Positions 46,696 through 55,719 of a stretch of DNA of 64,000 bases are shown here, piece after piece. The DNA comes from Paenibacillus sp. YN15 (GTDB taxonomy: Bacteria; Bacillota; Bacilli; Paenibacillales; NBRC-103111): positions 1,398 to 65,397 of the forward strand of contig NZ_QMFA01000027.1 in the NCBI RefSeq assembly GCF_003285005.1, in the 5' to 3' direction. The stretch's first letter is position 1; every line of letters starts with the position of its first letter. The notes under the pieces were generated by a model. It was not told the DNA's origin. It saw only the letters and a list, made by a program, of their open reading frames with translations, and made no database searches. A program made the translations under genes and the position numbers.

Positions 46696-48450
46696 ATCGC
46701 TATAGTTGACGGAAAATGGCTTGACCGTGCGGAACGAGCGGAGCGTATCGCACTCATTACGGAACGTGCGAAGAAGTTGCGTGATTTAGCGAAGTCCGGG
46801 CGGGCAACGGAGTATCATACGGAAATGCTGCGGAGTGATATTGCGGAGATTAAGCGGTTAACGCGGATACACCGTGCGGAGTTTGATACCGCATACTTCG
46901 CCTATGAGTATCTATCCGACGCAGGTAATCCGGAGAATGACGATAATATTATCCGCAATGGCGAAGACGGAACGCCACACGATCCTTTAACGGAGATTGC
47001 GCCCATTCACCGCGAGTTCTTCGATTTATGCGATTACGTAGACCACGTCGTCCGCGAGGCCCGGCTCGCTGTCGCAGCTGCGCGGGGGCACAGTAAATCC
47101 GGTATGTTCTCGAATGCGTTTCCGCTGCACCAAACGGTATTCCGAAAGCGCCGGTACATTCTCGTTATATCCGAAACGGATACGCTATCGAAGAAGCTTA
47201 TCGGATGGGTAAATAAGCAGCTCAAATTTAACGAAAAGTTGCGCAACGACTTCGGAAGCCTACTATTCGAGCGGAATACGCAGAATGAGAAGGACAACGA
47301 AGAGGCGTTTATTACCGTTAGCGGTACGCTGGTTGAAGCGTCATCGTCCGGTAAGCAACTCCGGGGTAAGCGTCATGGCTCGTATCGTCCGGATCTCGTT
47401 ATCGTTGACGATCCGTCTTCACAGAATAACGAAGGTACGAAGGAAGCGCGGGAGAAGCTCGTACACTGGTTCAATTCCGTTGTGGTCCCGATTGGAACGA
47501 AGTCTACCGCAATTATTCTCGTTGGTACGATGGTTAGCGCAACGGGTTTGCTGAAGCACGTACTCGACCGCAAGGACTTCCGCTCGTCGTTCCACGGCGC
47601 TATCGTTTCGGAGCCAACGAATCCGCGGCTGTGGGACGAATACTGCGAAATATACGCTCGGTCCGAAGATATGACGGAGCCGGACGCGTTTTACGAAGCG
47701 AATAAAGAGGCGCTAGAGGATGGCGTCGCATTGGCGTGGCCTTGGCGCTGGTCCTACCGAGCGCTCATGCACGAAAAGGTGAATATGGGCACGCGCGCAT
47801 ATAATTCGGAGTTCCGGAATCTAGCGTTTAGCGAGGATGAGCAGTATTTCCTTCCAGAAAATTACGCCTATTACCGTTACGAGTACGAAGGGACGCGCCG
47901 GTTCATCCGTTACGAGGATCTGCGGATTCCGATCGATGAGCTGACGATTAGCGGCGCGTGGGATATAGCGCAAGGGAAGAACGCGCGAAGCTGTTATAAC
48001 GCGGTGCTAACGGTGGGACGGCATGAGAAGACCGGATACATCTTCGTGCTGGACGAATACGCGACGAAAGAACCGCCCAGCAAAATCCTGGACGTTATAA
48101 TCGCGAAAATGAAGGAATATCGCCATAACGTATTTACCGTAGAGACAATTAACGCCCAATACGAGTATTACCAGCAGCTCCGCGACCGAATGCGTGTCGA
48201 GGGGCTTTATCGCGTCCGCCTGAACGATAACAAACACTATAAAACCGGAAAAGAGGAGCGAATTGAGTCGCTGGAACCGCTGTTCCACAACCGGACGCTC
48301 ATCCTTAACCGGTCTCATACGATGCTACTCGATCAAATGGCGCAATACCCACACGGAGATTATGTGGATTCGATAGATTCCTTGCAGATGGCGGTAGATA
48401 ACGTTGCGAAGGCGAAGAAAGCAATCCGCAATAAACCCTCGTGGATGTAA
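46696..48450 (+). CDS. terL: Terminase large subunit
   Basis: A 584-residue packaging ATPase/nuclease. With the start at 46696, the Walker A-like motif RGHSKS is at about 130-135, Walker B DLVIVDDP at about 234-241 (D238), and the RNase H-type nuclease begins with GAWDIAQG. The coding pattern runs back to IVDGKWLDRAERAER, 10 bases after AAAGGAG, where the only candidate start codon is ATC 46696; the first normal start is TTG 46777, which lacks a ribosome binding site. Either ATC is used or the sequence has a small error. Confidence 0.88.
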   Translation: MAIVDGKWLDRAERAERIALITERAKKLRDLAKSGRATEYHTEMLRSDIAEIKRLTRIHRAEFDTAYFAYEYLSDAGNPENDDNIIRNGEDGTPHDPLTEIAPIHREFFDLCDYVDHVVREARLAVAAARGHSKSGMFSNAFPLHQTVFRKRRYILVISETDTLSKKLIGWVNKQLKFNEKLRNDFGSLLFERNTQNEKDNEEAFITVSGTLVEASSSGKQLRGKRHGSYRPDLVIVDDPSSQNNEGTKEAREKLVHWFNSVVVPIGTKSTAIILVGTMVSATGLLKHVLDRKDFRSSFHGAIVSEPTNPRLWDEYCEIYARSEDMTEPDAFYEANKEALEDGVALAWPWRWSYRALMHEKVNMGTRAYNSEFRNLAFSEDEQYFLPENYAYYRYEYEGTRRFIRYEDLRIPIDELTISGAWDIAQGKNARSCYNAVLTVGRHEKTGYIFVLDEYATKEPPSKILDVIIAKMKEYRHNVFTVETINAQYEYYQQLRDRMRVEGLYRVRLNDNKHYKTGKEERIESLEPLFHNRTLILNRSHTMLLDQMAQYPHGDYVDSIDSLQMAVDNVAKAKKAIRNKPSWM

Positions 48451-48467
48451 CGAAAGGAGGACGCAAT

Positions 48468-50042
48468 TTGACGAGGTTATTTTATCCTGGCGCACATTAT
48501 CCGCCTGATAACGCAATCCCCCGTCTAGCACGATATAAACGTGGCCGCACGATATTCGACGGACGGCATCCGGAGATATACGAACGAGCGTCATCGCTGC
48601 TGAAGGATACGCCGCACGCTGCGCAATTGAAGACGCTATTTATCGCGGTCAACTTGATGGATATATTGCTGACGAAGCCTGCGGATTTGTTAACGGGCGA
48701 ACCGCCTACGTATGAAGCCGGTACTGGTCCGGACTCAATCGAACAGAAGCGCCTCGACTCGATTGTGGAAGAGAACGACTTGACGCAGATGATGCATGAG
48801 CTCGTTATCGGCGGAGGTTATCGCGGCGACTCCTGGATAAAAACGTATTACGCAGCCAGGGCGGACATGAGCGAAACTGAAGCGTTAGGACTCGAAGCGC
48901 CTGCAACGAAATTGGAGCCGATTATCGAAGCCGTACCGGCTAACGTTGTATTTCCGGAGTTGGCGCGCGGGAGTCGCAAGAAGTTTAAAGCGGTCAATAT
49001 CGCATGGATCGATTGGGTCGAAGAACCCAGCGGCAGAGTTATGCGTTGGCTGTCCGGTACAAACGAGACGTATACGCCATATCTCGTAGTCGAGCGTCAT
49101 ATTCCCGGATACATTACGTACGAGCGATTCCGGTTGACAGAGCGCGGCGTTAACGCGGAATGGGGCGTGCCGATTGCGACTTATACGGTCGGCGAAAAAG
49201 TAGCGACCGGACGCGAAGAAGATATCGTTGCAACCGGAACCGACCGCTTACTTGTCCACCACATTCCGTATAAGAGCGTAGACGATCGTTGGGAAGGTAT
49301 CAACGGAGTCGAGAAGCTGGAGAGCGTTCTAAGCGCGATTAACGAACGGTTGGCGCAAATCGACTATATCCTCTGGAAGCACAGCGACCCCACCGCATAC
49401 GGTCCGGACATCGACGGGGAAGCGGACGACGGCGCAAGTGTACGGTTCGGCGGCAGGTATATCCCCGTTGCGAAGGACGAGGCCACTCCCGGTTATATGG
49501 TTTGGGAAGGCCAGCTTAACGCAGCCTTTACGGAGTTGGACGTACTCCTCGGTATCGTATATCAGATGTCGGAGACGCCGCAATGGTTGTTCGGAACAAC
49601 GCTTGCCTCCGATAAAGGCGGAACTGGCACGTCACATACGGATTCTGGCGCAATCAAGGCCCGGTTCATGCCGATCCTGGCGAAAGTTAACCGTATCCGG
49701 GCGCACGTTGACCGGGCGCTACGTGACGCTATCTGGACGGCGATGCAACTCGAAAATTACGCTAATCAGGGCGTTGAAGGTTGGGTTCCGTACAATCCCG
49801 TCTATCCACGGATTAATTGGCGCGACGGCGTTCCCATCGACGAGAAGGAAGCCGCTGAAGTTGCGCATATACGAACCGGAGGCAAGGCGACGATATCCGT
49901 ATTGGACGCTATTAAAACGCTGGATGGCGTAGACGACGCGACCGCAATCGAAATGGTATCGCGGATTGATGACGACGAGACGCGCGTTATGGGAACCGTA
50001 GACGGAACGGTGTTTAACAGTCCTTCCGGAGCTGACGCGTAA
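48468..50042 (+). CDS. Portal protein, SPP1 gp6-like
   Basis: A 524-residue portal of the phage_prot_Gp6 type. The N-terminus (about 1-90) contains RLARYKRGRTIFDGRHPEIYER and AVNLMDILLTKPADLLTGEPP, and the middle has YKSVDDRWEGINGVEKLESVL and the long helix LSAINERLAQIDYILWKHS typical of the portal stem. It forms the dodecameric ring for DNA entry and tail joining. TTG start with AAAGGAGG upstream. Confidence 0.9.
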   Translation: MTRLFYPGAHYPPDNAIPRLARYKRGRTIFDGRHPEIYERASSLLKDTPHAAQLKTLFIAVNLMDILLTKPADLLTGEPPTYEAGTGPDSIEQKRLDSIVEENDLTQMMHELVIGGGYRGDSWIKTYYAARADMSETEALGLEAPATKLEPIIEAVPANVVFPELARGSRKKFKAVNIAWIDWVEEPSGRVMRWLSGTNETYTPYLVVERHIPGYITYERFRLTERGVNAEWGVPIATYTVGEKVATGREEDIVATGTDRLLVHHIPYKSVDDRWEGINGVEKLESVLSAINERLAQIDYILWKHSDPTAYGPDIDGEADDGASVRFGGRYIPVAKDEATPGYMVWEGQLNAAFTELDVLLGIVYQMSETPQWLFGTTLASDKGGTGTSHTDSGAIKARFMPILAKVNRIRAHVDRALRDAIWTAMQLENYANQGVEGWVPYNPVYPRINWRDGVPIDEKEAAEVAHIRTGGKATISVLDAIKTLDGVDDATAIEMVSRIDDDETRVMGTVDGTVFNSPSGADA

Positions 50043-50890
50043 TGGCTATACTCCGCACGATACCCGACCCGACGTATGAGCGCGAGTTATCCGTTATTGC
50101 GGCGGTATTTAAGCGCGGTATTCGCGACATCCAATCGGAGTTATACCGCCTAGACTTATCTGCGTTATCTCGTGCGCAAGCAAACGCAGCACTCCGGGAG
50201 ATTGCGAAGATACTCGCCAGCATTGACGCAAAGTCTGCCGCGTGGGTGGCGGAGAATATTCCGAAAGCAGCAACCGAAGGCGTCGCTCGTACGCTATATG
50301 CGCTTGAACTGACGGAGACGTACGAACAGGCTACGAAGATAGCGAAGTTTAGCCGGTTGAATGCGGATTATGTTAAGGCGGCAGTAGCGGATACGCAGGC
50401 GGACTTGCTCGCCATAACGCGCAATATCGACAGTCGAACGCGGAAAGCCGTGCAACAAGCTGTATCCGATTCCATGCGCGCTAATCTCGCTAAAGGCGTA
50501 AACGGGCGGAGAACTATACAGCGGGACGTCCTCGCTAATATGCGCCAGCAGTTAGGAACAGCGCTCGATACCGGAATCATTGACGCAGGCGGAAGACGCT
50601 GGAAGCCGGAAGTGTACGCCGAAACCGTTACGCGAACGAAGATGCAGCGGACGCACTTAGAGGCGACCGAAAACGAGGCGCTATCTCGCGGAGTCCAGTA
50701 CGGGATTATTTCGCGGCATGGCGCTACTGATGCGTGTAGAGCGTACGAGGGGCGCGTAGTTAAACTGACTCCGGACGCTCCAGGAAGCTATCCGTATGTC
50801 GGAGACTTGAAGAAGGGAAGAGAAATCTTTCACCCCCTCTGTCGCCATCAAGTAACGCCCGTCCGTAATCCGGAAATTTACGGACAATAA
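50042..50890 (+). CDS. Minor head protein, Mu gpF / SPP1 gp7-like
   Basis: A 282-residue protein with the C-terminal domain of the SPP1 gp7/Mu F family: RTKMQRTHLEATENEALSRG, then GATDACRAYEGRVVKL and FHPLCRHQVTPVRNPE (about 200-280). The long helical N-terminus binds the portal. It is ejected or attached to the portal in related phages. Coupled to the portal gene (TAATG). Confidence 0.88.
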   Translation: MAILRTIPDPTYERELSVIAAVFKRGIRDIQSELYRLDLSALSRAQANAALREIAKILASIDAKSAAWVAENIPKAATEGVARTLYALELTETYEQATKIAKFSRLNADYVKAAVADTQADLLAITRNIDSRTRKAVQQAVSDSMRANLAKGVNGRRTIQRDVLANMRQQLGTALDTGIIDAGGRRWKPEVYAETVTRTKMQRTHLEATENEALSRGVQYGIISRHGATDACRAYEGRVVKLTPDAPGSYPYVGDLKKGREIFHPLCRHQVTPVRNPEIYGQ

Positions 50891-50946
50891 TACGATGTCC
50901 TACGTTAAGACGTTAAACTGACGGAATCCATGCGCTACGCAAGTAA

Positions 50947-50962
50947 AGTGTCACGCGACACT
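50947..50962. repeat. Hairpin AGTGTC-ACGC-GACACT
   Basis: Perfect 6-bp stem (50947-50952 and 50957-50962) with an ACGC loop in the short gap before the scaffold gene. There is no T run, so it is not a typical terminator; it may stabilise the mRNA end. Confidence 0.5.
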
Positions 50963-50988
50963 GGCGCTAAAACGCGGGAGGAAACGAA

Positions 50989-51690
50989 ATGAGAACGTTT
51001 TTGAATGCGCAATTTTCCGATAGATTCATGCCGCTGTTTAACCCGGAGCCAACACCGGCACCCACCGATCCCAATCCGCAGCCTGATCCGGACCCTAAGC
51101 CGGAGAAGACGTTTACGCAGGCGGAGTTGGACGCATTGATTGCGGACCGTCTCGGAAGAGAGCGTAAGAAGTACGCTGACTATGACGAGTTGAAAACGAA
51201 GCTTACCGCATTGGAACAGGCGGAAGAAGAACGGAAAAAGACGCAAATGTCGGAGCAAGAACGGTTACAGGCGGAGCGTGACGAAGCGTTGCGCAAAGCA
51301 TCCGAAGCGGAAGCGTCAGTATCCGCGAAAGTTACCGCAGCCAATCAGCGCTTGATTAGCGCAGAATTCCGGACACTGGCGCGCGAGGCCAACGTACCAG
51401 CCGACCGGATTGCGGCAGCGTTGAAATTGGCGGATTTGAGCGGGGCTGACGTAGATGACGAGGGTAACGTAAGTGGCGTTAAGGAAGCGGTAGAGGCGTT
51501 AGTTGCGGCGAATCCGTATTTGGCGGAGAAAACGCAGCCCAAACCAATTGGTGGCGCAGGCGGTGGCGGTGAGCCTACGGATAAGACGAAAGAGCAACTG
51601 CTGAAAGAAGCCGCGGAAAAAGCGCGCAGGACCGGGCGTATTGAGGACCGCATGGCGTACTCGGCGCTAAAGGACGAACTAAACAGATAA
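50989..51690 (+). CDS. Capsid scaffold protein
   Basis: A 233-residue scaffold of the DUF4355-like class: a proline/aspartate-rich N-terminus (NPEPTPAPTDPNPQPD), a long charged helix (FTQAELDALIADRLGRERKK through LQAERDEALRKASEAEASV) and a C-terminal EQLLKEAAEKARRTGRIED segment. It guides procapsid assembly and is removed later. GGAGGAAAC precedes ATG 50989. Position between the minor head and major capsid genes fits. Confidence 0.83.
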   Translation: MRTFLNAQFSDRFMPLFNPEPTPAPTDPNPQPDPDPKPEKTFTQAELDALIADRLGRERKKYADYDELKTKLTALEQAEEERKKTQMSEQERLQAERDEALRKASEAEASVSAKVTAANQRLISAEFRTLAREANVPADRIAAALKLADLSGADVDDEGNVSGVKEAVEALVAANPYLAEKTQPKPIGGAGGGGEPTDKTKEQLLKEAAEKARRTGRIEDRMAYSALKDELNR

Positions 51691-51762
51691 CGTTATTCAA
51701 AGTCGCGGGTAATTGGCGGCTTATTTTATTACACAAAAACATATCAAAGGGGATATTTGAAA

Positions 51763-52851
51763 ATGGCTAAAGTTTATAACGCATCTCTGATTGGTAAGAA
51801 GGAATCAGTAGTTGACGAAATCCTGCTTTTGAATCCGCATCAAACTCCGCTGCTGAACGCTCTGGGCTTTTCCGAAGCTGTAACCGCCGTTGAGCACGTT
51901 TGGTATGAGGACGAAATGTTCCCGGACGAAACCGTAACTACCGCATCCGCGCTGGTTGACGACACCGCGATTGTTGTCGCTGATGTTACACCTTTCCGCG
52001 TTGGCTCCGTAATCAAAATCGGCGAGGAACTGCTGTACGTTTCCGCGATTAACACCGGTACCAAGACGCTGACTGTTACACGCGCTTACGCTAGTACTAC
52101 GGCTGCTGCGATTGCTAACGCTGCCAAGGTCGAGTTCCTGTTTGATGAAGGTACCGAAGGAGCCGACGCTCGCGCGGCGCGTTACAAGGCTCGTGTACGG
52201 AAGTCCAACCTTACTCAAATCTTTACAGACTCTATCGAAATTTCTGGTACTGCACAGGCTGTCGCTCAATACGGTATCGACAACCTGTACGAATACGAAA
52301 AGCAAAAGAAACAGCTCGAACTGGCCCTGCAACTGGAAAAGGCGTTGATTAACGGTGTTTCCTACGAATCCGGCCAGGTGCGCCAAATGAAAGGTATCCG
52401 TCAGTTTATTACAACTAACGTCACCAACGTTGGCGGCGCTGTGACTCTTGCCGCTATTAATACACTGGCACAAAGCATCTATGACGCTGGCGGTTTCAAA
52501 CAAGCAGGTGACTACAAGATCATGGTCGCTGCAAAACAAAAGATTGCGCTGTCTGGCACCGATTCCAACAAGATCACGCTGACTCGCGGTGAGAATACCC
52601 GCGGTCAAGTAGTCGACAAGATCGTTACAGACTTCGGCGAGTTTGAAATCGTGCTTAACCAAAACCTGGCTTCCGACGAGTTGTTCCTGTTCGACTCCAA
52701 CCGCGCAAAGATTCGTCCGTTGATTACCCGTGAGTTCTCCCACACTTACCTCGGCACTAAGGGCGACTACACTACCGGCCAAATCATCGGAGAGTACACG
52801 CTCGAACTGGAGCAAGAGAAGGCTCACGGTCGCCTGAAAGGTCTGTCTTAA
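51763..52851 (+). CDS. Major capsid protein, SU10-like (DUF5309 type)
   Basis: A 362-residue HK97-fold capsid protein of the SU10/DUF5309 type. Recognisable features: KKESVVDEILLLNPHQTPLL near the N-terminus, AVEHVWYEDEMFPD, a YKARVRKSNLTQIFTDSIEIS segment, and a C-terminal DRNGKIRPLI-like stretch (SNRAKIRPLITREFSHTYLG). Codon use differs from the flanking genes (many GGT, AAC and CTG, fewer GCGGA words), typical of a very highly expressed gene. AAAGGGGAT precedes ATG 51763. Confidence 0.88.
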   Translation: MAKVYNASLIGKKESVVDEILLLNPHQTPLLNALGFSEAVTAVEHVWYEDEMFPDETVTTASALVDDTAIVVADVTPFRVGSVIKIGEELLYVSAINTGTKTLTVTRAYASTTAAAIANAAKVEFLFDEGTEGADARAARYKARVRKSNLTQIFTDSIEISGTAQAVAQYGIDNLYEYEKQKKQLELALQLEKALINGVSYESGQVRQMKGIRQFITTNVTNVGGAVTLAAINTLAQSIYDAGGFKQAGDYKIMVAAKQKIALSGTDSNKITLTRGENTRGQVVDKIVTDFGEFEIVLNQNLASDELFLFDSNRAKIRPLITREFSHTYLGTKGDYTTGQIIGEYTLELEQEKAHGRLKGLS

Positions 52852-52872
52852 GAAACGGAGGTTTAACGCAAT

Positions 52873-53115
52873 ATGACGGTAACATACGAATCTAAACGCT
52901 ATCCGGCGCTGGGCTTTTATGTAGACGGCGCTTTTAAGCGTTTTTCTAACGGAGTTTACGTAACGGAGGACGTAGCGGAGATTGCGGTATTGGACGCAAT
53001 GTCAGACGTAACTCGCGTCAGTGAAGCGGAGACGGACGCGGAGTCGGGACCGGGTATTCCGCAAGAGACGCCGGAGGTAAAGCCCGCGCCTAAGCGCAAG
53101 CCCTCCGCCAAATAA
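52873..53115 (+). CDS. Hypothetical small structural protein, 80 aa
   Basis: A small protein with a beta-rich N-terminal half (TYESKRYPALGFYVDGAFKR, NGVYVTEDVAEI) and a disordered proline/lysine-rich C-terminus. Located between capsid and connector genes, where decoration or Ftsh-like small proteins are common. GAGGTT precedes ATG 52873. Confidence 0.65.
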   Translation: MTVTYESKRYPALGFYVDGAFKRFSNGVYVTEDVAEIAVLDAMSDVTRVSEAETDAESGPGIPQETPEVKPAPKRKPSAK

Positions 53116-53131
53116 ACGGGAGGTGTAGCGC

Positions 53132-53530
53132 ATGGCTATTACGGTAGAAGACGCAAATACGTACATTAGCGCAAATTGTATCGATATTGACGACTGGAAC
53201 GACGCAGGCGAGGCGAAACAACTACGGATTGTAAACGTCGCATCTCGTGACCTAGCGCAGTTTTATCCGTCGTATACGATACCAGACGCAGCGGTGTACG
53301 AATTTGCGAATGTGTTAGCGACGGTATACGGAGATTCCGTAAGGTTGGCGCAGCAAGGCGTTAGCGGATTCTCGCTAAGCGGAGTTGCTTCGTTCAACTA
53401 TAAGGACTCCGCGATTAACATTCCAGGCGGAAGCACGCGCAAATATATTCCGCAAACTGCGCTCGATATCATTGGCGCGGAAAACGGCGTTACCTTATCG
53501 AAGCGCGGCGTTATGTGGAGCGTGATGTAA
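53132..53530 (+). CDS. Head-tail connector (gp6/gp15-like adaptor)
   Basis: A 132-residue helical protein with TVEDANTYISANCIDIDDW at the N-terminus, typical of phage head-tail adaptors that bind under the portal. A GVASFNYKDSAINIPGGSTR loop follows. GGGAGGTG precedes ATG 53132. Role assigned by fold pattern and gene order. Confidence 0.72.
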   Translation: MAITVEDANTYISANCIDIDDWNDAGEAKQLRIVNVASRDLAQFYPSYTIPDAAVYEFANVLATVYGDSVRLAQQGVSGFSLSGVASFNYKDSAINIPGGSTRKYIPQTALDIIGAENGVTLSKRGVMWSVM

Positions 53531-53531
53531 C

Positions 53532-53846
53532 GTGGCGCTTATACCGCTGAAGCAGGAAATCATCGTCACTCCGCCTGGTTCGGACGATCCGTGGGACCCG
53601 CAGCCGTCTACGCCATACTCCGTTAAATGCCGCTTACAAGAAGGCGTCAAACTCGTCCGCAACGCAAACAGTCAGGACGTCGTATCGTCCGCGCAGATTT
53701 ATCTCGATAAGCTGGCGGAAATTACGCTGTCCGACCGGATTGCTTACGTAGACGAGAACGGAGTCGAGCGGACGTATATTCCGATATCGATCGAGGTTAA
53801 GCGCAATCTCGGCGGAAAGCCAATCCTAACGGTGATTAACGTATGA
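53532..53846 (+). CDS. Head closure / stopper protein
   Basis: A 104-residue beta-rich protein (QEIIVTPPGSDDPWDP, YSVKCRLQEGVKLVRN, YIPISIEVKRN), with the size, position and beta-barrel look of SPP1 gp16-type head-closing proteins. GTG start with a weak ribosome binding site, so coupling to the previous gene is likely. Confidence 0.65.
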   Translation: MALIPLKQEIIVTPPGSDDPWDPQPSTPYSVKCRLQEGVKLVRNANSQDVVSSAQIYLDKLAEITLSDRIAYVDENGVERTYIPISIEVKRNLGGKPILTVINV

Positions 53847-54247
53847 GTCTGACGTTCGACGATACCGCATTTCTGCGGATGCTTGATGTGACGGAGAAGA
53901 ACGTACGGCGAGCGGTACGTAACGGATTAGGTGACGCGGCGGATGCACTCTTACACGACTCGCGTAATCTTGCGCCGTTAGATAAGGGAACGTTGCGAAG
54001 TACGGCTTGGTCCGGTGTTGACGAAGAGGGGACGGAGATTACCGGGGTCGTAACGTATTCGGTGACGGAACAATCTGCGTCAGGCGAGCGGTTTAACTAC
54101 GCGCTCTACCAACACGAACTCGGCGAATCGTATGCGGACCCGACAACGCCCGGAACACAGCCGAAGTTCCTTGAACGTCCGCTGAAACAAAACTATGACC
54201 GTTATATGCGAATCGCAACGGATCAGATTCGGAAGGAGTTGACGTAA
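53843..54247 (+). CDS. HK97 gp10-like tail-joining protein
   Basis: A 134-residue protein: a helix VTEKNVRRAVRNGLGDAADA, then HDSRNLAPLDKGTLRSTAWSG, the mark of HK97 gp10 family proteins, and a C-terminal HELGESYADPTTPGTQPKF region. It is expected at the head-tail interface. Overlaps the previous gene by 4 bases. Confidence 0.8.
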   Translation: MSLTFDDTAFLRMLDVTEKNVRRAVRNGLGDAADALLHDSRNLAPLDKGTLRSTAWSGVDEEGTEITGVVTYSVTEQSASGERFNYALYQHELGESYADPTTPGTQPKFLERPLKQNYDRYMRIATDQIRKELT

Positions 54248-54250
54248 CCG

Positions 54251-54628
54251 GTGTTTACCGTAGCGGAATTAAAATCGAATATAAACGCCGCCGTACCGTA
54301 CACGTATTACGCCAACGAGTTCACGAGTACGTCCGTTGCTGATTCGGCGTACGTGCGGTTGAGTGGCGGAATGAAGCCCTCGGAGTGGACGAATACCTTG
54401 CGGCCATCCTTTCAGGTTGTCGTAAGGGGAGCGGAGAACAACGGACCGACGGTAGAGGCGAAAGCCAACGCGATATGGGCGTATTATCATCAGCGGAAGA
54501 ATTTTACGATAGGGACAACGCAGATACTCGCCTGCTTCGCGGATCAACCGGTTCCGCTGTATCTCGGGAGAGATAGCGCTAACCGTCCGTTATACTCGCT
54601 GAATTTTACGTTGATTCTCCAGAATTGA
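54251..54628 (+). CDS. Tail terminator protein
   Basis: A 125-residue protein (MFTVAELKSNINAAVPYTYY, TLRPSFQVVVRGAENNGPTV, LYLGRDSANRPLYSLNFTLI). Its size and beta-sandwich pattern fit tail terminator proteins that cap the tail tube, and the position before the tube gene agrees. GTG start close to the previous stop. Terminator follows at 54648. Confidence 0.68.
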   Translation: MFTVAELKSNINAAVPYTYYANEFTSTSVADSAYVRLSGGMKPSEWTNTLRPSFQVVVRGAENNGPTVEAKANAIWAYYHQRKNFTIGTTQILACFADQPVPLYLGRDSANRPLYSLNFTLILQN

Positions 54629-54647
54629 CGCAATAAAGCGCAGGCAG

Positions 54648-54675
54648 ACGTCAGGACTCCGGTTCTGGCGTTTTT
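54648..54675 (+). terminator. Terminator between connector and tail-tube genes
   Basis: ACGTCAG (54648-54654) pairs with CTGGCGT (54665-54671, one G-T pair), followed by TTTTT. It would separate expression of the head/connector genes from the tail-tube gene. Confidence 0.7.
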
Positions 54676-54708
54676 GCTGCGCCTAAAATAACGAAAGGGA
54701 GACTGAAT

Positions 54709-55248
54709 ATGGCCGCAAACACTGAGGACATTAAGCTCGGTCCGTGTAAAGTAACGTTTGATGTCGGAGGCACGTCGCCTGTAATCTTCGAGACCACGCA
54801 GGGCGGCGTCGTGCTTACGTACGAAGAAACTACACGGGCCGTTAATATCGACCAATACGGCACCACTCCGGTAAAGGAAATCGTAACTGGCCGGACTGCT
54901 ACTATCGCGTGCCCGATTGCCGAGTACGACCTTGCCAAGCTTGCCGCAATTATTCCGGGCGCATCGCTTGTTACTGACGGAACTACTCCGACGAAGCAGA
55001 AGGTTGTCGTCAGCGCAACCAACGTAATCGACCTGCTTCAGTACGCGAAGAAGGTAAAGCTTGAACCGCTCGCAGCCGGTTCTACCGCGAACGATGCTAT
55101 CACGCTGCTCAAAGCCGCGCCTCGTCCGGCGCTGAACTACACCTACAGCTACGACAATGAATTGATTACCAACGTAACGTTCACCGCTTATCCCGACGCT
55201 ACCGGCGACCTTATCGTATTCGGCGACGAGACCGCTGTTGATGACTAA
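54709..55248 (+). CDS. Major tail tube protein
   Basis: A 179-residue tube protein of the siphovirus type: LGPCKVTFDVGGTSPVIFET and a repeat-like beta pattern through TGRTATIACPIAEYDLAKLA and PALNYTYSYDNELITNVTF. It polymerises around the tape measure protein. AAAGGGAG precedes ATG 54709. High-expression codon style like the capsid gene. Confidence 0.82.
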   Translation: MAANTEDIKLGPCKVTFDVGGTSPVIFETTQGGVVLTYEETTRAVNIDQYGTTPVKEIVTGRTATIACPIAEYDLAKLAAIIPGASLVTDGTTPTKQKVVVSATNVIDLLQYAKKVKLEPLAAGSTANDAITLLKAAPRPALNYTYSYDNELITNVTFTAYPDATGDLIVFGDETAVDD

Positions 55249-55266
55249 GCACGCAAATATCAGCGT

Positions 55267-55294
55267 AAGGGTTGCGCATAATCGCGCAGCCTTT
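55267..55294 (+). terminator. Strong hairpin after the tail-tube gene
   Basis: An 11-bp stem (55267-55277 with 55284-55294, two G-T pairs) and ATAATC loop, ending in TTT. It likely attenuates transcription so that the tube protein exceeds the chaperones, or protects the mRNA end. Confidence 0.6.
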
Positions 55295-55317
55295 GCGCAT
55301 TAGGAGCGAAAATAACC

Positions 55318-55719
55318 GTGATTCCACGATTTAATAAAACGCAAAATGACGCTGTTTACTTCGGAGATACCCGCGTCGAGATTCCGAAGCTGACTATCCG
55401 CAAATGGGAAGCGCTGTTTGAGACGGTCGAATCTCTTCCTCAACTTATCGTTAACGTACTGGCCGCGAAAGGTAGCGCAGATTTTACAGCTACCCTCGTT
55501 GTTGCCGCAGGCATGGCGCTCGACGAAACCGTTAAGATTGTCGCTGCTATTACGGACCTTGACGCTGACTTTATCAAAGACAACGCAGGGCTTACGGAGT
55601 TGACGGATTTCATCGCGAAGACAGCGCAAAAGAACGATTTGTCCGCAGCCGCAAAAAAGCTCCAGGCCGCGTTCGTCCGGTTCGCGAAAACGACGGCCGT
55701 GAGCGCGCAGAACCCGTAA
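55318..55719 (+). CDS. Tail assembly chaperone G
   Basis: A 133-residue helical protein (RKWEALFETVESLPQLIVNV, AAGMALDETVKIVAAI), the short product of the two-frame tail assembly chaperone. It binds the tape measure protein and tube subunits. GTG start with GGAG upstream. Near its end the slippery A-AAA-AAG (55653-55659) lies in the correct frame and would give the longer GT product by -1 shift. Confidence 0.8.
   Translation: MIPRFNKTQNDAVYFGDTRVEIPKLTIRKWEALFETVESLPQLIVNVLAAKGSADFTATLVVAAGMALDETVKIVAAITDLDADFIKDNAGLTELTDFIAKTAQKNDLSAAAKKLQAAFVRFAKTTAVSAQNP

Noticed and set aside
51805-52827. Minus-strand open frame of 340 codons opposite the major capsid gene
   Set aside because: Arises from codon choice in the capsid gene; no ribosome binding site, and the capsid assignment is strong.
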